A stretch of DNA of 64,000 bases from Paenibacillus azoreducens (GTDB lineage Bacteria > Bacillota > Bacilli > Paenibacillales > Paenibacillaceae), in contig NZ_AP025343.1 of NCBI RefSeq assembly GCF_021654775.1, positions 2,509,501 to 2,573,500 of the forward strand, written 5' to 3'. Within the stretch, counting starts at the first letter, position 1. Each line of letters starts with the position of its first letter. The notes beneath the pieces are model-generated. The model was not told where the DNA came from. It saw only the letters and a list, made by a program, of their open reading frames with translations, and did not search any database. Position numbers and translations under genes: made by a program. Shown here in pieces: positions 43,062 to 52,246 of the stretch.

Positions 43062-43880
43062 TTATATCTGCTCTCGATTCGCGATCCGGAACTCCTTGGG
43101 GGATTTGCCGAACCGGGAACGAAAGACGCGGTGAAAATACGTATAGTTGGCAAACCCGGAGGTTTCGGCGATCGTTTCAAGGGACATCGGGCTGAATATG
43201 ATTCGCTCCCGCGCCATATCGAGGCGGACATCCAGCGTATATTGCATGATGCTTGTGCCGAAGGCTTCCTTGAACAGATGTACCGCGCGGGAAACGCTGA
43301 TTCCGACATGGGCGGCCACATCTTCCAGTTTAAAAGAAAAGGAGGCGTTCTCCTCGATATAATGCTTGATGCGGTAGGCCAGATAGGTTTTCGGCGTCGT
43401 CGAAGGATGCTCGCGCAGCAGGCGGTCCGTTTCCAGGCATAATATGCGCATGTAATATTCTGATATTTCGGGAAATGGATTGGCGATTTTGCGCTGCTCC
43501 AAGACGATTTGCCGGAAAAGACCGAGAATCGTCTCATTTAATGGCACCTTGATCTTTGTCGGGCGTTTTTGCCTGGACCACCACTCGTCAGCCCAGCTTC
43601 CGCCAAAAAAGATATGATAATCCCCGCTTTCGACCGCAAGCTCGTTTTGAGCGTTCAGCTCCTCGTCGATTTTCAGCTCATAGGGTTCATCCGGCGAAAA
43701 AATAAGCAAGTCTCCGGCTTCGATCTGCACCAGCTCGCCATTGACGCGAGCGCGGCATTTTCCGTCGGTTTGCAGCCGCATCAAATAATTTTTGACCCCG
43801 TACATTTCGGTCATAAAAAAAGGTTTGCGGTGAAATGAGAAACCTGCTGTATATACATGTACTGTGTCTAGCGCGGTCAT
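43062..43880 (-). CDS. AraC-family transcriptional regulator
   Basis: 272 aa. N-terminal cupin-like sensor (about 10-100: GKCRARVNGELVQIEAGDLLIFSPDEPYEL), then two helix-turn-helix motifs at the C-terminus (LEDVAAHVGISVSRAVHLFKEAFG and LETIAETSGFANYTYFHRVFRSRFGKSPKEFR). Divergent from the sugar operon starting at 44260, with a 22-bp palindrome between them, so it probably activates that operon in response to its sugar. Confidence 0.9.
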   Translation of the reverse strand: MTALDTVHVYTAGFSFHRKPFFMTEMYGVKNYLMRLQTDGKCRARVNGELVQIEAGDLLIFSPDEPYELKIDEELNAQNELAVESGDYHIFFGGSWADEWWSRQKRPTKIKVPLNETILGLFRQIVLEQRKIANPFPEISEYYMRILCLETDRLLREHPSTTPKTYLAYRIKHYIEENASFSFKLEDVAAHVGISVSRAVHLFKEAFGTSIMQYTLDVRLDMARERIIFSPMSLETIAETSGFANYTYFHRVFRSRFGKSPKEFRIANREQI

Positions 43881-44259
43881 ACGATAACTCCTTTTGATGA
43901 TTAGCGAATTTCATGGGAAATCCAATGCTTTTAAAAAATAATGACCAGATTGTTCATGTTTTAATCATATTATTCATTTTAATATAAATGAATTCGGAAT
44001 ACCATGGGTACTAGATTGTTGATTCAAGCCCGATGCTTTGCGAGGGTGGTGCCTACATAGGGGCTTGGCTAGGCAAAGTCACGGGGCAGGCTGTATCCGG
44101 AAGCGGCGAAACTTTAGATCGGCTTATTCAGAGGGCTGGAAGGCGCGTGGAGCGGGTGAAGAAGTTTGCGGTTGCAAACGCATACAATTCGAACGCTGCT
44201 AAAGTCCGCGTATGGCCGGAAAATCTTCATCAATCCCAAAAATCAGGAGTGAGGCAAAC
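43881..44259. other. Divergent regulatory region
   Basis: The AT-rich left half holds the 22-bp palindrome at 43972. The right half (about 44030-44215) is GC-richer and open in one frame (77 codons) but lacks a ribosome site and resembles no family; it may be a long leader of the operon. Confidence 0.5.
43972..43993. promoter_or_regulatory. 22-bp palindrome in the AraC/sugar-operon divergent region
   Basis: ATTCATTT and AAATGAAT arms separated by TAATAT. Likely operator for the AraC-type regulator or another dimeric factor. Confidence 0.5.
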
Positions 44260-45027
44260 ATGTTGAAGCTGGGTTTGCAGTTGTACACGGTTCGTGAGCA
44301 AATGGAGAAGGATTTTGAAGGTACGCTGAAGAAAGTAGCAGAGCTTGGATATCAAGGCGTAGAATTCCATACCTTTTTTGGGCGTCCCGCAGCCGAGGTC
44401 AAAGCGCTGCTGGATCAATACGGTCTGGTTGCGCTTGGCACGCACACGGGGTACGACCGCATGCTGAACGCCTTGGACGAAGAGATTGCCTACAACAAAG
44501 AAATCGGAAACACTAATCTGATCGTGCCTTATTTGATGGCCGAAGAACGCCGCTGGAGCGAGGTATTCGCTAACCTCAAGCAAATCGGTGAGCACTGTGC
44601 CAAGCAGCAGGTAACGCTTCTGTACCACAACCATGATTTCGAGTTCACCGAAAAAATCGGGGATAAAACGGTGTTCGACTCCATGTATGAGGAGATTCCA
44701 TCAGACCTGCTCAAAGTGGAGCTGGACAGCTGCTGGGTACACTATGCGGGATATGATCCCGTTCAGTTCATCCAGTCCTATGCGGGACGCCTTCCGATCG
44801 TGCATTGGAAAGATGTGCGCAGACAAGAGGACGGTTCCCCGTTGACGGTAGAACTTGGTCAAGGCGAAGTGGATTTGAAGGCCGTGGCCGAAGCTGCCGA
44901 CAAAGCAGGCGCGGAATGGATTGTGGTAGAGCAGGATTACTGCCAAAATCCACCTCTGGAAAGCATTGCAATAAGCATGGAATGGATCAAAAATTATGTT
45001 CAAAATGGAGGACCTGTTCATGTCTAA
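44260..45027 (+). CDS. Sugar phosphate isomerase/epimerase (AP endonuclease 2-like TIM barrel)
   Basis: 255 aa xylose-isomerase-like TIM barrel, from ATG 44260 after AGGAGTGAGG. Family features: LGLQLYTVREQME, GYQGVEFHTF, LLYHNHDFEF and the metal ligands in ELDSCWVHYAG and VHWKD, ending in EWIVVEQDY. Related enzymes interconvert keto sugars or inositol intermediates. The next gene overlaps its last 8 bases, so the two are coupled. Confidence 0.88.
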   Translation: MLKLGLQLYTVREQMEKDFEGTLKKVAELGYQGVEFHTFFGRPAAEVKALLDQYGLVALGTHTGYDRMLNALDEEIAYNKEIGNTNLIVPYLMAEERRWSEVFANLKQIGEHCAKQQVTLLYHNHDFEFTEKIGDKTVFDSMYEEIPSDLLKVELDSCWVHYAGYDPVQFIQSYAGRLPIVHWKDVRRQEDGSPLTVELGQGEVDLKAVAEAADKAGAEWIVVEQDYCQNPPLESIAISMEWIKNYVQNGGPVHV

Positions 45028-46111
45028 TTCAACTCAAACATTAAAAATTGCAATTATCGGCTGCGGCGGCATCGCGAACGGCAAACATATGCCGAGTCTG
45101 GCCAAACAACCGCAAGTCCAAATGGTGGCTTTCTGCGATATCGTGAAGGAACGCGCCGAAAAGGCGGCTGCGGAATTCGGGGTTGCAGGCGCTAAAATAT
45201 ATACGGATTACCACGAGCTGCTGAAAGATGAAACCATCGACGTCGTTCATGTATGTACGCCAAATGACTCCCACTCGGAAATTACCGTGGCATCGCTTGA
45301 ATCCGATAAGCATGTCATGTGCGAAAAGCCAATGGCCAAAACGGCGGCCCAGGCCAAAGAAATGGTAGAAGCTGCACGCCGTACCGGCAAAAAGCTGACC
45401 ATCGGCTACCAAAACCGTTACCGCAATGACAGCCTTTACTTGAAAGAACTTTGCGAAGCCGGAGAACTCGGCGACATTTACTTGGGCAAAGCTTTGGCGA
45501 TCCGCCGTCGTGCGGTTCCGACCTGGGGCGTATTTTTGGATGAAGAAAAACAAGGCGGAGGCCCGCTGATCGATATCGGCACGCATGCTCTTGACTTGAC
45601 GCTCTGGCTGATGGACAACTACAAGCCGAAAAGCGTGCTTGGTTCCACATTCCATAAGCTTGGACACCGCAAAAACGCGGCTAATGCATTCGGACCATGG
45701 GATCCGGAAGAATTCAAGGTGGAGGATTCCGCTTTCGGTTTCATCACCATGGAAGACGGGGCAACCATTATTCTGGAATCGAGCTGGGCGCTGAACGTTG
45801 TGGAAACCGGCGAAGCCAAAACGATCCTTGCGGGTACTGAAGGCGGCGCGGATATGAAAGACGGTCTCCGCATTAACGGAGAGAAGCTGAGCCGTTTGTA
45901 CGATACCCAAATCGATCTGAACGCCGGCGGCGTGGCTTTCTACTCCGGATCGGCGGAAAGTGAAGCGGACCGGGAGCAAAGATTGTGGATCGAAGCGATT
46001 CTCGAAGACAAAGAACCTTTGGTGAAACCTGAGCAGGCGTTTGTCGTGACGCAAATTCTTGAAGCGATTTATGAATCTGCCAAAACAGGCAAAGCCGTAT
46101 ATTTTGAATAA
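45020..46111 (+). CDS. Gfo/Idh/MocA-family NAD(P)-dependent oxidoreductase
   Basis: 363 aa. N-terminal Rossmann fold with IIGCGGIANGKHMPSL, the EKPMA motif that carries the catalytic Lys, and the C-terminal alpha/beta domain with GGGPLIDIGTHALDLTLWLM (conserved Asp and His). ATG 45020 is preceded by TGGAGGA. Substrates of the family are sugars, inositols or their derivatives; flanking isomerases point to a cyclic polyol or 3-keto sugar route. Confidence 0.92.
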   Translation: MSNSTQTLKIAIIGCGGIANGKHMPSLAKQPQVQMVAFCDIVKERAEKAAAEFGVAGAKIYTDYHELLKDETIDVVHVCTPNDSHSEITVASLESDKHVMCEKPMAKTAAQAKEMVEAARRTGKKLTIGYQNRYRNDSLYLKELCEAGELGDIYLGKALAIRRRAVPTWGVFLDEEKQGGGPLIDIGTHALDLTLWLMDNYKPKSVLGSTFHKLGHRKNAANAFGPWDPEEFKVEDSAFGFITMEDGATIILESSWALNVVETGEAKTILAGTEGGADMKDGLRINGEKLSRLYDTQIDLNAGGVAFYSGSAESEADREQRLWIEAILEDKEPLVKPEQAFVVTQILEAIYESAKTGKAVYFE

Positions 46112-46140
46112 TTAGCATCAAGAAAAGGGAGGAATTTTCG

Positions 46141-47109
46141 GTGAAACTCGGCGTATTTATGGTATTGTTTGGCGGCCGCAAGCTGGAAGAGGCACTCGAT
46201 TATGTTGCTTCCAAAGGTTTGAAGGCTGTTGAGATCGGAACCGGAGGCAATCCGGGCAAAGCTCACTGCAACCCTGCGGAGCTGCTTGAAAGCGAAGTAA
46301 AGCTGAAGGAATTCAAGCATGCGGTGGAATCCCGCGGTCTGATGATCAGCGCGCTGAGCTGCCACGGTAATCCGCTTCACCCGCAAAAACATTTGGCCAA
46401 GGCGGATCATGAGGATTTTGTAAATACCGTGAAGCTGGCCGAGAAGCTGGGCGTTGAAGTGGTGAATACTTTTTCGGGCTGCCCGGGCGATCATGAGGAT
46501 GCGAAGTACCCAAACTGGCCGGTGGCGCCTTGGCCTAATGATTATCAGGAAATTTTGGCTTGGCAGTGGGAAAACAAAGTGATTCCGTATTGGACGGAGC
46601 AGGCTAAGTTTGCCGCCGACCATCATGTAAAAATCGGTCTGGAGCTGCACGGCGGCTTCTCGGTGCATACACCGGCAACGCTGCTTCGTTTGCGCGAGGC
46701 GGCTGGCGAAACGATCGGGGCGAATCTCGATCCAAGCCATATGTGGTGGCAGGGAATCGATCCGGTGCAAGCGATCCATATTTTGGGCCGCGCCGGCGCG
46801 ATCCATCATTTTCATGCGAAAGATACGGTCGTTGACCCGATCAACGTCAACCGCTACGGCGTAACGGATATGCAGCCGTACACCAACATGTTGGACCGTG
46901 CTTGGCAGTTCCGCAGCGTCGGTTACGGCCATGACATCAAAACATGGGCGGACATTATCAGCGCCCTGCGTTTGGTAGGTTATGACTATGTGGTCAGCAT
47001 CGAGCATGAAGACGGTTTGATGTCTATTGAAGAAGGCTTCTCAAAAGCCGTATCCAACTTACAGCAAGTACTCATCGAAGAGTCGCTTGGCGACATGTGG
47101 TGGGTCTAG
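46141..47109 (+). CDS. Sugar phosphate isomerase/epimerase, second copy type
   Basis: 322 aa xylose-isomerase-like TIM barrel with GTG start after AAGGGAGG. Distinct from the 44260 protein: LGVFMVLFGGRKLEEALDYV, ISALSCHGNPLHP, FSGCPGD, the metal ligands in GLELHGGFSVH, NLDPSHMWWQG, HFHAKD and SIEHED. Family members work with Gfo/Idh/MocA dehydrogenases on sugars such as 3-keto-glucosides. Confidence 0.9.
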   Translation: MKLGVFMVLFGGRKLEEALDYVASKGLKAVEIGTGGNPGKAHCNPAELLESEVKLKEFKHAVESRGLMISALSCHGNPLHPQKHLAKADHEDFVNTVKLAEKLGVEVVNTFSGCPGDHEDAKYPNWPVAPWPNDYQEILAWQWENKVIPYWTEQAKFAADHHVKIGLELHGGFSVHTPATLLRLREAAGETIGANLDPSHMWWQGIDPVQAIHILGRAGAIHHFHAKDTVVDPINVNRYGVTDMQPYTNMLDRAWQFRSVGYGHDIKTWADIISALRLVGYDYVVSIEHEDGLMSIEEGFSKAVSNLQQVLIEESLGDMWWV

Positions 47110-47121
47110 GGGGAACTTATT

Positions 47122-47853
47122 TTGATTAACGTAACCATCTGGAATGAATTTGTCCATGAGAATATACATGATGAAGTAAAGGCCGTGTATCCCGAAGGCA
47201 TTCATATGGCGCTGGCCAATGGTCTTCAAGAAAGCGGATTTGCCATCACGACCGCCACGCTGGATCAGCCTGAACATGGCTTGTCGGAGGGTGTTTTGAA
47301 CCAGACGGATGTTTTGATCTGGTGGGGGCATATGGCGCACGACCGTGTCAGCGACGAAATTACGGCCCGGGTTGTCCGGCGCGTTCAGGAAGGAATGGGA
47401 CTTATCGTCCTGCATTCCGGGCATTTTTCCAAGCCGTTTAAAGCCTTGATGGGGACGTCCTGCGATTTGAAATGGCGTGAAGCGGGAGAGCAGGAAATTT
47501 TGTGGAACGTTAATCCTTCACACCCGATTGCCGAAGGAATTGACGCATCAGTCATTCTCGAGCATGAGGAAATGTATGGTGAATACTTCGACATCCCAAC
47601 GCCGGATGAACTGGTGTTCATCAGCAACTTTGCGGGCGGCGAGGTATTCCGGAGCGGATGCACATTCCGCCGCGGACGCGGGAAAATCTTCTACTTCCGT
47701 CCCGGACATGAGACGTATCCGACTTACTACAAACCTGAAATCATCAAGATTATCGCAAATGGCGTCAAATGGGCTCAACCAGCCGCCGGCAGCGCGCTTC
47801 AGTTTGGCAATGTGCAACCGGTCAGAGCTTTGAATGAGGTGCCTGTCGTATAA
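47122..47853 (+). CDS. ThuA-domain protein (trehalose-utilisation type)
   Basis: 243 aa with a class I glutamine-amidotransferase-like fold; TTG start after GGGGGAA. Features: [47 protein letters not shown] and [20 protein letters not shown]. ThuA proteins with Gfo/Idh/MocA partners take part in 3-keto-trehalose or similar disaccharide breakdown. Last gene of the operon; terminator follows. Confidence 0.92.
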   Translation: MINVTIWNEFVHENIHDEVKAVYPEGIHMALANGLQESGFAITTATLDQPEHGLSEGVLNQTDVLIWWGHMAHDRVSDEITARVVRRVQEGMGLIVLHSGHFSKPFKALMGTSCDLKWREAGEQEILWNVNPSHPIAEGIDASVILEHEEMYGEYFDIPTPDELVFISNFAGGEVFRSGCTFRRGRGKIFYFRPGHETYPTYYKPEIIKIIANGVKWAQPAAGSALQFGNVQPVRALNEVPVV

Positions 47854-47872
47854 GAAAAAGGAAACAAGCGGG

Positions 47873-47903
47873 AAAGCGGTGGCGTCGATGCTGCCGCTTT
47901 TTG
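47873..47903 (+). terminator. Intrinsic terminator of the sugar operon
   Basis: AAAGCGG-TG-GC pairs with GC-TG-CCGCTTT, then T-run. Confidence 0.9.
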
Positions 47904-48071
47904 CCGTGCATGAAGGGCGATGACAGTCTCCATAAACAAGCGATTCTTTGCCGGAATCGGGTGCATGCGAGTTTTCTTTTGGCTGAAAGTATGTTAAAAT
48001 GAAACAAACTAACTTAATGTAAGCTTTCATGAGACGTAATGTTGCATGGATCCTGTAAAGAGGTGAAAAAC

Positions 48072-48395
48072 ATGAAAGATCAGGATTTAAGCATGTGTCC
48101 GCGGTTTGAAACGGCTTTTTCCGTTTTGGGTAAACGCTGGAACGGATTGATTATTTACTCTTTGATGAACGGACCGAAACGGTTCAAGGATATATCCCAT
48201 ATCATACCTTCGATGAGCGATAAAATGCTGTCCGAACGTATGAAGGATTTGGAGAACGAGGGTATTTTGGAACGCCATGTGTATCCTGAAACACCGGTCC
48301 GGATCGAATACGAATTGACGGAGAAGGGCAAAGCGCTGCAGCCCGTCATGGACCAGGTTCAGAACTGGGCGGAGCATTGGGTTGAACTTGAGTAG
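48072..48395 (+). CDS. HxlR-family transcriptional regulator, second in window
   Basis: 107 aa winged-helix protein from ATG 48072 (AAAGAGGTGA upstream). Conserved Cys14-like residue (SMCPRFE), LGKRWNGLIIYSLMNGPKRF and RIEYELTEKGKAL wing. Many such proteins sense electrophiles through the N-terminal Cys. Upstream, CTTA-ATG-TAAG at about 48013 may be its own operator. No clear target gene nearby. Confidence 0.9.
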   Translation: MKDQDLSMCPRFETAFSVLGKRWNGLIIYSLMNGPKRFKDISHIIPSMSDKMLSERMKDLENEGILERHVYPETPVRIEYELTEKGKALQPVMDQVQNWAEHWVELE

Positions 48396-48445
48396 TCACG
48401 AACAAACAACCTAAATTTCGAAAATCAGGGTTACTGTAACGATAA

Positions 48446-48478
48446 ACCTTCCTTTCATGTCGAGGGGAGGTTTTTTGT
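48446..48478 (+). terminator. Intrinsic terminator after the HxlR-family gene
   Basis: AACCTTCC pairs with GGGGAGGTT with one wobble, then six T. Confidence 0.75.
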
Positions 48479-48549
48479 TGCAGGAAAAAACAGCATCCGT
48501 TTGCCGGTTGTTTGAAAATGGACGTTTTTGCCAATTTAGGCTGAGACTT

Positions 48550-48580
48550 GCACCTTACCGCAGGTTGTGTAGTATAATTG
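48550..48580 (+). promoter_or_regulatory. Sigma-A-type promoter of the 48622 gene
   Basis: TTGCAC and TATAAT, about 19 bp apart, 40 bp before the ribosome site. Confidence 0.5.
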
Positions 48581-48621
48581 GTAATAAACTGCCTTTTCGG
48601 CGCTTAAGGAGGCGGATCGCG

Positions 48622-49338
48622 ATGAGAAAAAGAGTACTTTCCCAAGAGATAAGGTATGGCAAAGAGGATGTCATTGAACTTGAAAGCGCTTCTATTAAGG
48701 TGCGCAAGATTTACGATAAAGCCTTAACGATGCTGAAGCAGCATGTACCGGAATCTTTGTGGAAGTTTAGGGCTCATCCGAAGTCGCCTCAGGAGAAGCT
48801 TCCCTCAGGGGGAGAACATAGCAGTCCGGTTTTTCAAAAATGGATTCAAAGTCCCTCCGGTTGGAAATGCATCGGTTGTGAGCGTCCTTATGTGGAATGC
48901 CTGGACCCGGCAGAGGAGAAAGCCTCATCCGATAAGCGCGAGTATATTTATCATAACGGCAAGATTCAGAGCATGCATCTGCAGGTGTTTATCTGGTCGC
49001 AGTTCGAGGAAATCTCGTTATTCCATCCATTTCTTGGGGACGCTCCTTTCTATGATGAAGAAGAGATGGAAGTCATCTCCACTTATTTTGTGCCCACCTA
49101 TGTCACTCCGATTCCTTTCCAGCAACTCGGGAAACCTTATAAAAAACACAACATGCGTTTTCCCGTCTACCAGGAGTTCATTTCCGCTCCGCCGCTTTTG
49201 CTTCATCTTGATGGCGAGGTGCTCGAAGGAACATGGATGACCGGCGTTTATGTCGACCGCGGCCATTTTTTGGGTTTGGGACCCTACATTAAAAATACAG
49301 ATGGCAGCAGAACATTTATGCAGGCGCAAATTTATTGA
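48622..49338 (+). CDS. Uncharacterised protein with cysteine cluster
   Basis: 238 aa from ATG 48622, 8 bp after AAGGAGG; the frame is open further upstream but that part holds the terminator and promoter. No signal peptide or membrane segment. A CxxC-plus-Cys group (GWKCIGCERPYVECLDP) around residues 90-106 could bind zinc. The rest is beta-rich with many aromatic residues (FVPTYVTPIPFQQLGKPYK). Family not recognised. Confidence 0.75.
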   Translation: MRKRVLSQEIRYGKEDVIELESASIKVRKIYDKALTMLKQHVPESLWKFRAHPKSPQEKLPSGGEHSSPVFQKWIQSPSGWKCIGCERPYVECLDPAEEKASSDKREYIYHNGKIQSMHLQVFIWSQFEEISLFHPFLGDAPFYDEEEMEVISTYFVPTYVTPIPFQQLGKPYKKHNMRFPVYQEFISAPPLLLHLDGEVLEGTWMTGVYVDRGHFLGLGPYIKNTDGSRTFMQAQIY

Positions 49339-49389
49339 GTTTTCAGCTAAAGCTGCACCGGCTGTCGAAAATCACCGTTCTCCTATGTT

Positions 49390-49424
49390 AAAATAGAGTT
49401 CTCGGATAGAGGGCTCTATTTTGC
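49390..49424 (+). terminator. Intrinsic terminator after the 48622 gene
   Basis: AAAATAGAG pairs with CTCTATTTT with a 17-nt loop. Confidence 0.8.
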
Positions 49425-49540
49425 TGCGGTAAAAAGGGCAGTCGCCGCGTTTACATGAAATGTCCCGGATCAACCTGTGCGGGAGAAAAACGTGTGAAAG
49501 GCAGCTTTTTACATAAGAATAAACTGAAGGTGGTGTCCGG

Positions 49541-50248
49541 ATGAAAAAAAGCTCTAAAATAGCAATCGCTTTCATGATCGTAACGGCGTTTTTGCTGTCG
49601 GGCTGCAGCAGCGACAAATCCAAGGACGCGACCGCGGTCGTCTCCAGCGATGTATCTTCAGGGATCGTCATTTCGGAAAAGGATGATTTTTTTACGCCGG
49701 AGACGATCCGGAATCTTGAAAAATATTTGGAGCAAGGCGTAACGATTCGGGATGGGCTCAAAAAAAGTGGAATCGTCACCTTTGCCAAAGACGGCAGCAT
49801 CCATTCCATCAGCCAGGTATCGCTTTCGCCTGCTTTCATATGGGGACTGGAACTCAATGACAAAAAGCTTGGAAAGGACAAGCTGGATACCATTCTCAAG
49901 GAAAATGACGAAATCGGGATATCGATCGAACCGGCGGATCCCAAGGACATGGCCAAAGATATCCGTTATTCCGTGCTTAAGCTGAATGGGGGAAACCTTC
50001 AACCTGGCATTTCGCATACGTATATTCTCCCGTATTCCGAAAATGAAAGCGTCCGCGAGATGCTTTTGCATACCGACATCGTCAAGCTGTCCAAGGACAA
50101 GCGGATGATTGAAACGGTGAATGGTTATGTGCGCAAACCGGAGGAAAAATGGGCAGTCAAGGTAAATGGCAAAGAGCTTGGGGAGAACGGTTTTGATATG
50201 AAGCTGACCCCCCGCGACGAGGTGGAAATCAAACTTGAGCGGGCATAG
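49541..50248 (+). CDS. Lipoprotein with C-terminal DUF4430/ubiquitin-like beta-grasp-type domain
   Basis: 235 aa exported lipoprotein: signal peptide with lipobox LLSGC (Cys22). The C-terminal half repeats a pattern VKVNGKELGENGFDMKLTPRDEVEIKL, typical of transcobalamin-like or SLBB-like ligand-binding domains; an earlier copy of the pattern is GLELNDKKLGKDKLDTILKENDEIGISI, so the domain may be present twice (about 95-140 and 190-235). Function unknown. Confidence 0.75.
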   Translation: MKKSSKIAIAFMIVTAFLLSGCSSDKSKDATAVVSSDVSSGIVISEKDDFFTPETIRNLEKYLEQGVTIRDGLKKSGIVTFAKDGSIHSISQVSLSPAFIWGLELNDKKLGKDKLDTILKENDEIGISIEPADPKDMAKDIRYSVLKLNGGNLQPGISHTYILPYSENESVREMLLHTDIVKLSKDKRMIETVNGYVRKPEEKWAVKVNGKELGENGFDMKLTPRDEVEIKLERA

Positions 50249-50268
50249 CTGAACAGGAGCGTATAACT

Positions 50269-50745
50269 ATGAAGATGTTGATGAATGAAAAAATCAGGGC
50301 GGCGGAAGTGGAACTAACCGGGCTTAACGGAGAGGCTCTGGGCATTATGCCGACTGCCGAGGCGCTTGCCATGGCTAAAAAACTGAAGGTTGATTTGGTT
50401 TGCACCTCTTTGATGAGCAGCCCGCCGCCATGCAAATTGATTGGTGCGGGAGATGCCAAAAAGGAAAAGCAGCAGGCCAAAGCCGCAGAACGGCCAATGA
50501 AAGTAAAAGAAATCCGCCTGACGCCGCATATCGAAGAACATGATTATGAAACGAAGCAGCGCCAGGCAGAAAAAATATTGAAAGCAGGTGACGCGGTTCT
50601 TTTCGTCATCCGGATCAAAGGGAAGGAAGGCCTTGCTGCCAAAGAGCTGCTGGAGAGGCTTGTTAAGGACTTAGCTCATGCGGGACGCCGAGCTGCGGGG
50701 ATCCAGCTGAGCGGCAAGCAGGCCCAGGTTCAGCTTAATCCCTGA
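50269..50745 (+). CDS. IF-3-like protein (infC paralog)
   Basis: 158 aa, both IF-3 halves present: N-domain MLMNEKIRAAEVELTGLNGEALGIMPTAEAL and C-domain MKVKEIRLTPHIEEHDYETKQRQAEKIL. Differences from ordinary IF-3: the linker after PPPCKLI is shortened (the YGKYKYE segment is gone), and the protein ends early in the last strand. It is not next to rpmI-rplT and starts with ATG, not the AUU/AUC used by true infC for autocontrol. Probably a second, specialised copy. Confidence 0.85.
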   Translation: MKMLMNEKIRAAEVELTGLNGEALGIMPTAEALAMAKKLKVDLVCTSLMSSPPPCKLIGAGDAKKEKQQAKAAERPMKVKEIRLTPHIEEHDYETKQRQAEKILKAGDAVLFVIRIKGKEGLAAKELLERLVKDLAHAGRRAAGIQLSGKQAQVQLNP

Positions 50746-50880
50746 CAATTAAGTCACCTGAGCCGGGTGGCATCAGGGCCGTCATTATATCGACGTTTTG
50801 ATACAAGGCCGCACGATGCCGGGAAGCTGCATTTGTGGCAAAATTCCGGCGTAGGCGGGACAGAGGTTTAAATTCAATGC

Positions 50881-51774
50881 CTATTTCAAATCCTTCCAGC
50901 CGTCGAAATCATGGATTGCAATCCCGGCATAGGATGGATGGACCTTTGCCAGATCGTGAAGCTGGACCAGCTGCTTGTTCATCACATCAAGGCTAACGCC
51001 ATGGAATGAAATGTAGCGGCCTTCTTTGCTCGGTCTCGTTTCGACGGCGGTGAAGGCTGTTTTACCAAGCGAGGCGGCATCTTTCAGCTCCTGTTCGGCA
51101 ATTTGATGGATGGCCGCCGCCGTGTCGCGGTAAGACATGATCGTCACGGAATCGAACTGACCGATGACAAACCGGCTTAGCGATTGTTTGCCGTCAGCCG
51201 TTTTATAATTGCCGAGCCAAAATGCGATATCGGCCGCGAGCGGCAGGTTCAGCTTATCGGCTTCGGACCGCAAATAAAGAATATTGCTTTGCCACTGGCG
51301 GATGACATCGGCTTGGTCGGTTTTCCAATTTGCCAATACATGCGGCTCGATATCGACATGAATTCCGTGGAATTTTTCGGTTGCAGCTGCTTTTTGCTGA
51401 TAATCCTTCACCCAGCCGATAAAATCCGTGATTTTATGCCGCTTCGATTCGAGCGCCCACTCCGGGGCGCCGTCCAGCGCGTCGACCTTCATGCCAAACG
51501 CGGCAGCTTGTTTGATAAAGCTTTGATAGCAGGATGCCGGAATGTCGGTATTCACCTGCAAATAAACAAGATCAACCTGGTTTTTGCGGAGAAACGACAA
51601 TACTTCCTGCGGATTGCTTCGAATATGTTCCGTATCCCACACCCAGGTGGCTTTTTGATACGCACTTTGGGCGCTTGCCGTTTGGGAAGGGACCAATCCG
51701 CTGCCCGCACCGAATGCCATCTGGCTGCAGAACACCATAATCAGTATGAAATGTTTGAATAATGCTGTTGTCAT
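50881..51774 (-). CDS. Secreted TIM-barrel-like protein, paralog of the gene at 28446
   Basis: 297 aa from ATG 51774 (AAGGAG 9 bp upstream). Cleavable-type signal peptide (about 1-36, ending AQSA). The mature part repeats the motifs of the 28446 protein: TWVWDTEHI, LVYLQVN, DALDGAPEWA, GIHVDIEPH, LAADIAFWLG, VTIMSYRD, YISFHGV, AGIAIHDFDGW. The acids in VDIEP and in DG are candidates for a glycosidase-type site. Free-standing, not in an operon. Confidence 0.78.
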   Translation of the reverse strand: MTTALFKHFILIMVFCSQMAFGAGSGLVPSQTASAQSAYQKATWVWDTEHIRSNPQEVLSFLRKNQVDLVYLQVNTDIPASCYQSFIKQAAAFGMKVDALDGAPEWALESKRHKITDFIGWVKDYQQKAAATEKFHGIHVDIEPHVLANWKTDQADVIRQWQSNILYLRSEADKLNLPLAADIAFWLGNYKTADGKQSLSRFVIGQFDSVTIMSYRDTAAAIHQIAEQELKDAASLGKTAFTAVETRPSKEGRYISFHGVSLDVMNKQLVQLHDLAKVHPSYAGIAIHDFDGWKDLK

Positions 51775-52246
51775 ATACACACACTCCTTAATAAATTCGA
51801 ACGGGCGCATGATTCATTATGCCCTGTGACTGGGCAGGCAACGGACTTCAGTCCTTTGGCGCCGGATAGTATAATGGACGCAATGCAGCCTGCGATTGGC
51901 GGGAGGATTGCGTTATTTTTTAGTACAATATTAGTGCGATGGACGATTTTTGCATTTTGAATCGGGAATAACTGCGCAATCGAAATGAGACCTTGGAAAT
52001 AGGTACATCATGTTCATCGGTTCTTAGATCTGTAACGTTTATAGGTATTTAGACCTTATTTTTCTGTTTTTAGCATGTTTTCATGAGTTTGCAGCAATTA
52101 GAAGGTGCTTGGACCTATATTGAAGAAAGGGGTTTTTCATATGGGGCGAGAACGGAATTTTTAGCATTAAAAAAAGCCTCCTCTGGACCTATAACGGCCA
52201 TGGAAGCTTTTTTATGAAGAGAGGGTTATGGGGGAGATGCAGCAGA
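51775..52246. other. 472-bp intergenic region
   Basis: No gene. Contains a run of AGGT...ACCT mini-palindromes (AGGTATTTAGACCT about 52041, AGGTGCTTGGACCT about 52105) and the fnr terminator at 52169. Confidence 0.5.
52169..52214. terminator. Terminator of fnr (bidirectional)
   Basis: AAAAAAGCCTCC pairs with GGAAGCTTTTTT around a long loop. Confidence 0.8.

Noticed and set aside
44033..44266. 77-codon ORF before the sugar operon
   Set aside because: No ribosome site and overlaps the next gene; more likely leader sequence.
49370..49378. Spo0A box TGTCGAAAA, and another at 53061
   Set aside because: Short motif expected by chance; no supporting promoter context.
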